Shown here one piece after another: positions 43,414-51,375 of a DNA stretch of 64,000 nt. Source of the stretch: Alistipes sp. (GTDB lineage: Bacteria; Bacteroidota; Bacteroidia; Bacteroidales; Rikenellaceae); the NCBI GenBank assembly GCA_017560305.1, contig JAFYOF010000016.1, positions 1 through 64,000 on the forward strand, in the 5' to 3' direction. Within the stretch, counting starts at the first letter, position 1; the number at the start of each line of letters is the position of its first letter. Below the pieces are notes generated by a model that was given only the letters and a program-made list of their open reading frames with translations, did not search any database and was not told the DNA's origin. Both the position numbers and the translations under genes were made by a program.

Positions 43414-44841
43414 TTATGCGGTAGGTGCTTTGGCAAGTCTCATACGTGCGTGTGCCTTGGCATAGCGCAAGTACAAGCAGCTTACCTCCTGAATTACCAC
43501 AGCATCTGTACGGCGAATACCTGCCTTCTGCAAGTCGAGTACGTTTCTCGCCCAAGATACGTGAGTCTTCTTTGAAAGGTATTCGGGGTCCATTGCAAAG
43601 CCGCAATCGCTCATACCGTTCACATCGAACAACTCGTGGTGGATAGTAAGAACCTCACCGAAGTCGGTATCCCAAGACTTGAACTTCAAGTTCCAAACCT
43701 CAACGGTGTCTTTCAAACGGAACTTCTCGCTCTTAATCTTTGAGAATGCAGAGAGCATATCGCTACCGCAGAAAAGAATTTTACGCTTGTTGCCGATACC
43801 TGTACCCACAAAGAGGTCTTTGGTGATGTCCACAAGGTTCTCGTCAGTGATAACAGCACACTTCTTGTCGCTATCCCACTCGCCGACCTCGATGTCCTTA
43901 CCTGCCATCCACCAAATACCACCGGTAAACCAAGTGTTCATACCGTCTTTGGAGATGTGCTTGATAACATTCTTCACACCGAAAAGGAAAGTGTTCTCCA
44001 TTGCGAGACGCATATCATATACGCCGTCCTCCTCAATGTCAGAGAAATTCCAATTTACCTCCTTGGCTGCAATCTTGTCAAAGGTGGACTGCTCAACCTG
44101 TATCATAAAGTTTTGGCAGTACTGTACCTCTGGCATAGGAATGTTGTTGAAGCGACCTGTCTGTACGTCCAACTCACCGCAAGCCTTACCCATTCTTACG
44201 AGGGTAGTACCCGAAGGAATTTCGGGAACGAGGATAGGCTGCTTTGTAGAGCTGTCCATCGTACCGTTTACTGCGAATACAGTAGGCAGGTTTGTGGTGC
44301 TGTCCTTACCGCATACACACAACACAAGGTCGGGAACGAGGCTGTCATCAGCAGTGTACGCCGTGCCATCGGGTTTAGTCTTGGCAGGTACGCCTACTAC
44401 ACGGATTGTGTCGTCGAGGGTAAACATATTGAGGTCGTCCACAGGGAGCGATGTACTTGCACCCGAAGACATAGCGGTAACCTTTGCGTTGGTTGCGCAC
44501 TTGATTTCTCTTGTGCCTACGCTGTAATACTTGACCTCGAACGAGTTTGCGCTGCTCGACTTCGCATAACGGGAGATTTGGTCGATAGGGGTAGCCATTG
44601 GGCGTATCTTCACGATGCGTTTGTCCACATCGCTCAAATAGAAATTTGGGTCGCCCTCTGCTCGTCCTACGGTCTCCGTAGCGATACCGCCCGTTCCGCC
44701 TGTGCCATCTGCACCGGCAACTGTCTTACCTGCATCGGGGAGTTCAGAAGCGTTTGCCATAAACACACCGCCCGATGCGCCTGTCACAAATGCTAACATC
44801 AGTAGCATAATGCGACACAGAAAACTTGATGCTTTCTTCAT
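43414..44841 (-). CDS. Major capsid protein with N-terminal signal-peptide-like segment
   Basis: 475 residues. Placed as major capsid protein by size, position directly after the scaffold gene, the terminator behind it, and HK97-like features (long N-terminal arm, LDDTIRVVGVPAKTKP strands, MLSAFSKIKSEKFRL near 370). The N-terminus is odd: a Lys-Lys start, a hydrophobic run (LCRIMLLMLAFVTGASGG) and an ANAS/E segment resembling a signal-peptidase site near residue 32. Then comes a Gly/Ala-rich linker. Why a capsid protein has this is unknown; the N-terminus may be removed during maturation. A start at a later Met (residue 28) is possible. Confidence 0.8.
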   Translation of the reverse strand: MKKASSFLCRIMLLMLAFVTGASGGVFMANASELPDAGKTVAGADGTGGTGGIATETVGRAEGDPNFYLSDVDKRIVKIRPMATPIDQISRYAKSSSANSFEVKYYSVGTREIKCATNAKVTAMSSGASTSLPVDDLNMFTLDDTIRVVGVPAKTKPDGTAYTADDSLVPDLVLCVCGKDSTTNLPTVFAVNGTMDSSTKQPILVPEIPSGTTLVRMGKACGELDVQTGRFNNIPMPEVQYCQNFMIQVEQSTFDKIAAKEVNWNFSDIEEDGVYDMRLAMENTFLFGVKNVIKHISKDGMNTWFTGGIWWMAGKDIEVGEWDSDKKCAVITDENLVDITKDLFVGTGIGNKRKILFCGSDMLSAFSKIKSEKFRLKDTVEVWNLKFKSWDTDFGEVLTIHHELFDVNGMSDCGFAMDPEYLSKKTHVSWARNVLDLQKAGIRRTDAVVIQEVSCLYLRYAKAHARMRLAKAPTA

Positions 44842-44880
44842 TGCTTTGAAAATTTTGAAGGTGAATAAATAGATTAACTG

Positions 44881-45669
44881 TTACTTGATTGTTCTGCGTT
44901 TCTCGCCGCCACGCTCCCAAATGTTCTGCGTGCCGTAGTTTTGGTCGATTGCTCCCAAGTCGGGCATTTCACGTGCCGCACCCTTGCCACCGCCGTGCTT
45001 ACTGCCGAGGCTTGCTGTGCCGTCACTCTTGCTGCCTTTGCGCAGCTTCTCCTCAATCTTGGTGTTGCGTCCTCTTACTTCGCCCTCACGGTCTGCCTGT
45101 TCCACATCGCTGTCGTGCTTGATGGCTTTGAGTGCCATTGTGATACTTTCGCGTGTGAACTTGCCTAATAGACCGTCTCGCATAATGCCTACAAGGAAGT
45201 CCATTGCACTGTCGATGTCCTCATCCGACAATCCCTCCTCCTGTTGCATCTGTTCAAGCGTTGCAAGTGTTTCGCTGATGTTCTTTTGGTACTCGCCCTC
45301 ATACTGCTCCTCTTGGGCAATACGCTCTGCATACTCCTTGTTTGCGGCAGCAAGGGCTTCCTGCTTCTCGGGGTCTTCAAGAGCCGCCTTGAAATCATCG
45401 CCAAACTTGCGTACCAATCCGATGATAGGGTCTTCACCCTTACGCCAATCGGTGAGGAATGCTGCACTGCGTGGATTGCTTGCGAATAGGTCGGAGAGGG
45501 CTTTTTCTCGCTCTCGATACCCCGATAGTTCGTTGTCGTAACTGTCGTAATCGTCATTGATTTGACCAAACAACGCTTCGTCATCGGCAAATTCCTTGTC
45601 GGGATACTTCGTTTTCAATCGCTCCGTGTATCGGTCTCGATTGCTCTTAACTTCCGTATTCTTAGCCAT
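44881..45669 (-). CDS. Scaffolding-like protein
   Basis: 262 residues, almost wholly helical and highly charged (EREKALSDLF, EQYEGEYQKNISETLATLEQMQQEE), with a Gly/Ser-rich, basic C-terminal tail. This composition, the position directly before the capsid gene and the ~260-residue length fit an internal scaffold. No protease motif is seen. It is the first gene of the minus-strand capsid-fibre operon and starts 134 bases from the divergent packaging island. Confidence 0.65.
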   Translation of the reverse strand: MAKNTEVKSNRDRYTERLKTKYPDKEFADDEALFGQINDDYDSYDNELSGYREREKALSDLFASNPRSAAFLTDWRKGEDPIIGLVRKFGDDFKAALEDPEKQEALAAANKEYAERIAQEEQYEGEYQKNISETLATLEQMQQEEGLSDEDIDSAMDFLVGIMRDGLLGKFTRESITMALKAIKHDSDVEQADREGEVRGRNTKIEEKLRKGSKSDGTASLGSKHGGGKGAAREMPDLGAIDQNYGTQNIWERGGEKRRTIK

Positions 45670-45707
45670 AAATGAAAAAATATTAGTTGTTCACTGAAAC
45701 TACGAAG

Positions 45708-45715
45708 CAAAAATA
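45708..45715 (-). promoter_or_regulatory. Possible -7 element of the scaffold-capsid operon
   Basis: TATTTTTG on minus, 39 bases before the scaffold start. No good -33 element at 19-20 bases. Weak evidence. Confidence 0.35.
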
Positions 45716-45738
45716 ACGAGAGAAATCAACCCTTTACG

Positions 45739-45770
45739 TTTATCTTTTTACGCACCAATTAGTAACTTTG
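45739..45770 (+). promoter_or_regulatory. Promoter of the packaging island
   Basis: TTTA at 45739-45742, spacer of 20, TAACTTTG at 45763-45770: a Bacteroidota-type promoter 33 bases before the small terminase candidate. Confidence 0.55.
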
Positions 45771-45802
45771 GAACACAGATAGATTGGTTATGCGTTAGAA
45801 CG

Positions 45803-46234
45803 ATGAAACATAAAGGGTCACTAATGGAGTACTCACAGGAGCGTTTGGACGACTTGATGAGAGCATACGATGAGTATATTTCATCGTGTGACTATATCCG
45901 TATGCCCGATGTGTACAACAACATCGTCAATATGCCATCACGCCGTTTTTGGGTGAGCGATATTCGTGCAGCTCTTGTTGTGGCTGCAATGATGAGGGGC
46001 GAGGCTCGTTTGGATAAGATGTGTCAGTCCAAGCGTGAAATGTACGAGGAGATATACCGCCGTGTGATTACATTGCGTGAACACCACCCCAATATGACAA
46101 CCTCCGAACTTTGTGCTATTGTAGTTATGCAACCTGCACCCAAATTCTATCTCACACCGGGTAGTGCCAAGATTATGGTTTGTAAGGCTCGTAAGGAATG
46201 GATAAGAAGAAAATGGGCAAGGTTTCGGCATTGA
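45803..46234 (+). CDS. Small terminase subunit candidate
   Basis: 143 residues, all-helical. The N-terminal half (LDDLMRAYDEYISS, VYNNIVNMPSRRFWVS) and the C-terminal basic helix (KARKEWIRRKWARFRH) give an HTH-like DNA-binding appearance. It sits two genes before TerL in a three-to-five gene plus-strand island, the usual place for TerS, but there is no clear TerS signature. It overlaps the next gene by 37 bases. Confidence 0.5.
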   Translation: MKHKGSLMEYSQERLDDLMRAYDEYISSCDYIRMPDVYNNIVNMPSRRFWVSDIRAALVVAAMMRGEARLDKMCQSKREMYEEIYRRVITLREHHPNMTTSELCAIVVMQPAPKFYLTPGSAKIMVCKARKEWIRRKWARFRH

Positions 46235-46695
46235 TTGTCGCAATCCTCGTGTTCTGCTTGGCTCTCCAAGGCTCACAGGATTGGTCAGCTGTCGGCATTT
46301 ATTCGGGATGTCGTCTCTCTTGTCGTGTCCTGTATCCGTTCTATCACGCAGGGCTGTTGCACGCTCTTCTCAATGCTTGGTGTCTGCTATCAATAGTATT
46401 CATCTATGATATTACGCTGTGGCGGTTGGCTCTTGCCTACGTCGTTGCAGTATTCATACCCTCGCTATGCCTGTCGCACATTCCTACGGTTGGCTTGTCG
46501 GGGGTTGTCTTTGTGCTCTTTGGCTCAATCTCGTTCGAGGTAGGGCGTAAACTATACTATCAGTTGTGGATGCTTGTGTATCTCGCTGTCGGCTTCCTCT
46601 TTCCTAACACGAATGCGTGGGTACACCTGTACTGCTATGCAGTCGGTTTTGCGGTGGCTCTGTTGAATAAACCTATTAAAATTGGCAGACAATGA
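46198..46695 (+). CDS. Rhomboid-like intramembrane serine protease
   Basis: 165 residues, about five to six membrane helices. Rhomboid signatures: an N-terminal YHAGLLHALLNAW (H-x-x-x-x-H-x-x-x-N pattern, residues 50-61), the catalytic serine S101 in GLSGVVFVLFG, and a later H143 in WVHLYCYAVG, matching the Ser-His dyad of the family on helices 4 and 6. Rhomboids cut membrane helices of substrates. A start at M6 (46213) is also possible. It lies between the TerS candidate and TerL and overlaps TerL by 4 bases, so it is expressed with packaging. Confidence 0.75.
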   Translation: MDKKKMGKVSALIVAILVFCLALQGSQDWSAVGIYSGCRLSCRVLYPFYHAGLLHALLNAWCLLSIVFIYDITLWRLALAYVVAVFIPSLCLSHIPTVGLSGVVFVLFGSISFEVGRKLYYQLWMLVYLAVGFLFPNTNAWVHLYCYAVGFAVALLNKPIKIGRQ

Positions 46696-48782
46696 ACATC
46701 GCAATACAGAATATCATAGAGGAGAACAACCGCCGTAATGCCGAGGTGTACGCTCGTTTCGACCCTATCAGCGGTTTCGGCTCTGTCGGAGAACGTGTAA
46801 AGGTAGTCATTGAGGATTTCCCGATACGTACGCAATACCTGCCTGTGGAAATGATGAAAGTGCCACTCGTGCGACAACTCGCCGAATGTGGCTCTATCCA
46901 AAAGTTCTTACAGGAGATTGGCGCAACCGATGAGGAGGATTACGAAGAAGACCGCTTAAAGGTAATCAGTCAGTTTGTGCGAATACGAAACAAACACGAC
47001 TTCCCATTTTGGGCGGCGACATTCGTGTACATCAAGAACAAAGGCGGTGGCGAGGACGTACTGTTTCGCCTCACACGTCCACAACGTAGGTTTGTGGCAC
47101 GCTTGGAGAAACGCCGTAAGGCAAACAAGCCTATCCGCATCGTGCTATTAAAAGCACGTCAGTGGGGTGGCTCTACCACGTCGCAGTTGTATATGGCGTG
47201 GTTGCAGCTCGTCCACAAGGTTGGTCTCAACTCACTCATCATTGCTCATCAAGGTGCAGGTTCGGACGAAATCAAGGATATGTTCGACCGTATGATTAAG
47301 AACTATCCTGTGGATATGCTGCATAAGTTGGGTGAGGCATACAACGAGAACGAGCCGAAATTGGTTGGTGTCGGTAAATCGGGCAGTATCCACCGTGTAC
47401 CTCAACGTAACTGCAAAATCAAGATTGGTACAGCCGAACGCCCGGACTCCTGTCGTGGTGGTGACTACAATCTTGTGCACCTGTCCGAGGTGGGACTATG
47501 GAAAGCCACAGAGGGAAAGAAACCCGAAGATATTGTGCGTTCTGCTTGCTCGGGTGTGTTGCTCCGTCCGTTCACGATGATTGTCTATGAGAGTACCGCC
47601 AATGGTACAGGTAACTTCTTCCAAAAGGAGTATGACGATGCCAAGAGTGGAAAATCACAGTTCGAAGCAATGTTCGTGTCCTGGTATGACATCGAGCAGT
47701 ATTCACTGCCAATTGATGATGTGGAGATTTTCGCACAGATGCTCTATGCCAACCGTGAGAACGACAGCGTTCCGTCCGTTCGTGAGGAAAGCGGTAAATA
47801 TCTGTGGTGGCTGTGGGAACAGGGTGCAACCCTCGAAGCGATAAATTGGTACATACAGGAACGTGCCAAGTACACCGACCACGGACTAATGGCGGCAGAG
47901 TTCCCGTCCGATGATGTTGAGGCTTTCGTACACTCGGGTGCAAGAGTGTTCGACAAATACAAAGTAGAGAAGATGCGCCCATCGTGCCGCCCTGCTCGTT
48001 ATGTGGGTGAGGTCTATGCCGATGAGGACGAGGGAAAGAACGCACTACGAAACCTACGCTTCTGCGAGGACAAACAGGGTTTGCTGCATATATGGGAAAT
48101 GCCCGAGGTGGACGACAACGAGATTGTAACCGACCGCTATTTGACAATAGTCGATGTGGGAGGACGTTCCAACAAAGCCGACTACTCCGTTATCCTTGTT
48201 ATAGACCGCCTGTTTATGGCTGAGGGTGGAAAACCTACCGTTGTGGCACAATGGTACGGACACACCGATATAGACCTCTTGGCGTGGAAAGCGGCACAGA
48301 TAGCAGCGTTCTACGACAACTCCCTGCTCGTGATAGAGAGTAACACGCTCGAAACGCACGACAAGGAAAGACAGGTGGACGGAGACCAATCCTCGTTTAT
48401 CCTCAATCAGATTAAGGACGTTTATCCAAACCTCTATGCACGCAAGCAGTCCGAGGAGGCTATACGTGAGGGATTGCCCAAGAACTACGGCTTCCACACC
48501 AACATATCAACCAAGCCGATGATTATCTCAACGCTTGTCAAGGTCATTCGTGAGAACCTCTACACGGAGCGTGACGATAAATGTTTGGACGAATACCTCT
48601 GCTATGAGAAGAAGCCTAACGGAGCGTTCGGAGCAATCATAGGCAAACACGATGACTTGTTGATGACACGTGCAATCGGTCTGCACATCTGCTTCTTTGA
48701 AATGGATATACCGAAGTTCGTGCCTCGTGTGGGTCGTTACATTACCAAGAAGAAAAAAGCGGTATCAGCCGCAACTATATAG
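46692..48782 (+). CDS. terL: Terminase large subunit (TerL)
   Basis: 696 residues. The ATPase has a Walker-A-like KARQWGGSTT near 155, then an LNSLIIAHQ strand; the nuclease domain has VDVGGRSNKADYSV near 485-495 (first Asp), a later DNSLLVIESN (Glu) and KHDDLLMTRAIG near the C-terminus. It translocates DNA into the procapsid and cuts it. Starts overlapping the rhomboid gene by 4 bases (ATGA). Somewhat long, with a C-terminal basic tail KKKKAV. Confidence 0.9.
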   Translation: MNIAIQNIIEENNRRNAEVYARFDPISGFGSVGERVKVVIEDFPIRTQYLPVEMMKVPLVRQLAECGSIQKFLQEIGATDEEDYEEDRLKVISQFVRIRNKHDFPFWAATFVYIKNKGGGEDVLFRLTRPQRRFVARLEKRRKANKPIRIVLLKARQWGGSTTSQLYMAWLQLVHKVGLNSLIIAHQGAGSDEIKDMFDRMIKNYPVDMLHKLGEAYNENEPKLVGVGKSGSIHRVPQRNCKIKIGTAERPDSCRGGDYNLVHLSEVGLWKATEGKKPEDIVRSACSGVLLRPFTMIVYESTANGTGNFFQKEYDDAKSGKSQFEAMFVSWYDIEQYSLPIDDVEIFAQMLYANRENDSVPSVREESGKYLWWLWEQGATLEAINWYIQERAKYTDHGLMAAEFPSDDVEAFVHSGARVFDKYKVEKMRPSCRPARYVGEVYADEDEGKNALRNLRFCEDKQGLLHIWEMPEVDDNEIVTDRYLTIVDVGGRSNKADYSVILVIDRLFMAEGGKPTVVAQWYGHTDIDLLAWKAAQIAAFYDNSLLVIESNTLETHDKERQVDGDQSSFILNQIKDVYPNLYARKQSEEAIREGLPKNYGFHTNISTKPMIISTLVKVIRENLYTERDDKCLDEYLCYEKKPNGAFGAIIGKHDDLLMTRAIGLHICFFEMDIPKFVPRVGRYITKKKKAVSAATI

Positions 48783-48806
48783 TTTAATTAAAAACCAATT
48801 AACAAG

Positions 48807-49154
48807 ATGAACATCTTTAGAAAAATCAAGGCTACGCTTCGCCTACGTGAAGCAATGAGACAAGCCGACAAGGCACACAGTGAGAACGGACAGCGTTACT
48901 ATGTAATGCCGACAAGTGGTACAAGCGGACAGCTCGTCATAATGGACCGAAACAACTTCCGCAAGTTGAAGCAGAAACACTACATCAAGTACAGCACATT
49001 CGTTAGCGACCTCGAATGTGAGTGCTTCTACTGCACAGCGTATCGAAACGGTGCAGGGGAACTCTCTGCCGAAGTAATCGCATTGAAGAAGAAACAATAC
49101 TTCTCGTGGTTGGAAGCAATCAAGAAGATGAAAAAGTTGAAGAAGAATGGGTAG
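48807..49154 (+). CDS. Small protein of the packaging island
   Basis: 115 residues, basic N- and C-terminal helices (FRKIKATLRLREAM; EAIKKMKKLKKNG), a middle beta-type part (YVMPTSGTSGQLVIMDR) and a CECFYC cysteine pair. 24 bases after TerL. Function unknown; late position suggests a virion or packaging accessory. Confidence 0.6.
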   Translation: MNIFRKIKATLRLREAMRQADKAHSENGQRYYVMPTSGTSGQLVIMDRNNFRKLKQKHYIKYSTFVSDLECECFYCTAYRNGAGELSAEVIALKKKQYFSWLEAIKKMKKLKKNG

Positions 49155-49281
49155 GTACGGAAACATTGACGGCATTGCCACGCTGACCAACAATCCAAAT
49201 GCCACGGACAATGCAAGGGGAACAATCGGGAAGATAGGTAAGGTAAAGAAGCCTGCCGAAGTGAAACCAAAGAAGAAGTAA
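49147..49281 (+). CDS. Very small basic protein at the end of the packaging island
   Basis: 44 residues, overlapping the upstream gene by 8 bases and ending 2 bases before the terminator. Basic C-terminus (KIGKVKKPAEVKPKKK). Could be a DNA-binding virion peptide; function unknown. Confidence 0.5.
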   Translation: MGRYGNIDGIATLTNNPNATDNARGTIGKIGKVKKPAEVKPKKK

Positions 49282-49282
49282 A

Positions 49283-49324
49283 AGAGAGAGGGCGTATAGA
49301 TTTAGTTCTACACGCCCTCTCTTT
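49283..49324. terminator. Bidirectional terminator, packaging island / portal
   Basis: AGAGAGGGCGT pairs with ACGCCCTCTCT around an inner TAG/CTA, flanked by AAA and TTT runs. It lies between the 49281 stop on plus and the portal stop at 49326 on minus. Confidence 0.85.
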
Positions 49325-49325
49325 A

Positions 49326-51302
49326 TTATGCCGCTCTCATTGCTTGCTGCAATCTTCCAACGGCTTGCATATTTGCACCCTGCTGTGCCTGTGCCATAAG
49401 TTCGGGAGAAATGCCGTCAGGAACTTTGCCCTGTTCCAACTGCTCTTTCTGCGCCTTGATACTCTGCAACAGTTCATCAGCGAATGGGAAATCTCCGTGT
49501 TCAAGCAACTGCTCTACACTGATAGCCTGTGACTGCCACAACTGCATAAGAATGTCATTGGCAAGATGTCTATACGCAGGTGTCGATGTGCTTTCAGTGA
49601 TGCTCAAATCAAATTCAACGTCACGTATCTTCTTCGGGTCATACTCAATCTGTGCACCGCTCTTACCTGCGATGTTGAATACACGTTTGCTGTCATAGAA
49701 CTGCTGCATATTCTTCACATCCTTGTATGCACCGTCCGTTACGAAGCTACTGAAACTCTCCAACAGGTCGAGCAACGTAGTCGTAGCGTTCTGTGTCTGC
49801 TGCTGATAGTGCGCTGCACTCTCGCCACTGAAGCCCGGTTTACCCTGCAATGCACCTGTAACGCCCGAAATGTCCTCAAAGAACTTCAACTGCATATTCA
49901 GCAATTCGGCAATGCCGATATTCGTAGAGTTGTTGGCGACCTGTTCCGGCACACGTCCGCTCTTGCTCGGCTTATAGACAATGACACCGTTGAACTCTGT
50001 CCAACTTTCCGCAATATCGTCAATGCTGACACCATCGGGCAAACAATCATCGGGCATCATCAACACACCTTTCGCACTTGCTCGCATAATCCAATCGTAC
50101 AAGGTAATCAGTCGGTTGGTGTAACGCTGTTGGTCGATAACGTCTGCCACAAATGAATGTATCTCGCCGTCAATGAACGGATACGCCTTGAATACATAGG
50201 GGTGGCTTCCGTGCTCGAATGGTGTTTCTCCCTCTTTCAAGATGTCTCCAAATGGGGACAGATAGTAGAAATACCAATAATCATCAACAAACCAAGTTGC
50301 TTTAATCAATGGTACATCTTCTTCGGGCATACCGACAGCCTTTGCCATCTGCATACGTTCCTCATTCACGGCAACCACGCTCTTGTAGTAGTCCTCCTCG
50401 TCAATCTTGAAGATGTCTCCGTTTTGGTAGTCGTGACATCTGTATCTCGGCTTCTGTTCCTTTCGCCACAACTCAATGACACGGCATCGTCCCGGCTCAC
50501 TCGTGAACAGGAAGTCATAGTTTTCCAAACGGCTGTATCCGAAACGCTCTGCATACGAGGCAATATACTCTCTGCGTGCCGCCCACTTGTAGATGTCACG
50601 CAGTTTCCTGTAATCCTCGGGGCAGGTAGCGAACTGTTCACACAACTGTCCGAACGAAATATCGTGTATCTCGCCAAGAACAGACACGTCCCAACCTCTA
50701 AAATCTCGCATATTGTTGTCGATGAAGAAATTGTTTGGCTGCACATAGTCAGTCCAACAATCCTCCTTGCCGTTTCTCCAACCATACGACTTGCGATGTG
50801 TGATGAAACCACTAATCAAAAACTCCTCCATAGTTCGGGCATACACCTCTGTCATACGGTTGAGCTGCATATTACATTGCAGTATCGTACTCATAGTTTC
50901 GCCCAATTTCTGTTCGTCCCTGTCTCGTGCCGTACAGGTAGGCTCTTTCATTTGGCTTCGATAAACACCGAGCACGCTCTTTACCAACCTACGTATAAGG
51001 TTGTTTTTGAGCGGCACATTACCTTGACTCTTGATGTACTCCTCCTCGGTCATAGTCTTGCCGTCAACGCAAATCTTATCGTCCCATTGGAAACCATACG
51101 TGTAACGCTTGTTGCGTTCTCTGTCCCTACGGAAGTCCTCCATTTGGTTCCAATAGTGCTGCGCCTCCATAAGAACGTCAAACGCCCTACGGTCGCCAAA
51201 CTGACGTGAAGCCGCCTTAACACTGTCCATTTCTTCCTCACAGTGCTTCGGAGCAACGCGGCTCATAGACAACAACCTATTATTTCCTTTGATACTTTGC
51301 AT
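49326..51302 (-). CDS. Portal protein
   Basis: 658 residues. Helical stem-wing organisation: an N-terminal wing segment with FRRDRERNKRYTYGFQW, then NLIRRLVKSVLGVYRSQM, and the central GVLMMPDDCLPDGVS and GRVPEQVANNSTNIGIAELLNMQ characteristic of large podovirus/P22-type portals. The C-terminal third (FEDISGVTGALQGKPGFSGESAAHYQQQTQ) matches crown-helix regions of that class. The portal forms the dodecamer for DNA entry and exit. The annotated start may be at the later Met (residue 13). Confidence 0.85.
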   Translation of the reverse strand: MQSIKGNNRLLSMSRVAPKHCEEEMDSVKAASRQFGDRRAFDVLMEAQHYWNQMEDFRRDRERNKRYTYGFQWDDKICVDGKTMTEEEYIKSQGNVPLKNNLIRRLVKSVLGVYRSQMKEPTCTARDRDEQKLGETMSTILQCNMQLNRMTEVYARTMEEFLISGFITHRKSYGWRNGKEDCWTDYVQPNNFFIDNNMRDFRGWDVSVLGEIHDISFGQLCEQFATCPEDYRKLRDIYKWAARREYIASYAERFGYSRLENYDFLFTSEPGRCRVIELWRKEQKPRYRCHDYQNGDIFKIDEEDYYKSVVAVNEERMQMAKAVGMPEEDVPLIKATWFVDDYWYFYYLSPFGDILKEGETPFEHGSHPYVFKAYPFIDGEIHSFVADVIDQQRYTNRLITLYDWIMRASAKGVLMMPDDCLPDGVSIDDIAESWTEFNGVIVYKPSKSGRVPEQVANNSTNIGIAELLNMQLKFFEDISGVTGALQGKPGFSGESAAHYQQQTQNATTTLLDLLESFSSFVTDGAYKDVKNMQQFYDSKRVFNIAGKSGAQIEYDPKKIRDVEFDLSITESTSTPAYRHLANDILMQLWQSQAISVEQLLEHGDFPFADELLQSIKAQKEQLEQGKVPDGISPELMAQAQQGANMQAVGRLQQAMRAA

Positions 51303-51323
51303 AACTTCTGTAATTTTATAAAG

Positions 51324-51369
51324 ATGCTTAGGATAGCCACAAAGGTACTATCCCAAGCATTCTTTTCAA
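51324..51369 (-). promoter_or_regulatory. Promoter within a long inverted repeat, upstream of portal
   Basis: TTG (plus 51367-51369), 19-base spacer and TACCTTTG (51340-51347) on the minus strand give a strong Bacteroidota promoter for the portal gene. The -7 element lies in the loop of an inverted repeat ATGCTT-GGATAG...CTATCC-AAGCAT (51324-51360), which could be an operator, or a terminator for the giant gene that ends at 51376, or both. Confidence 0.6.
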
Positions 51370-51375
51370 GTATAA

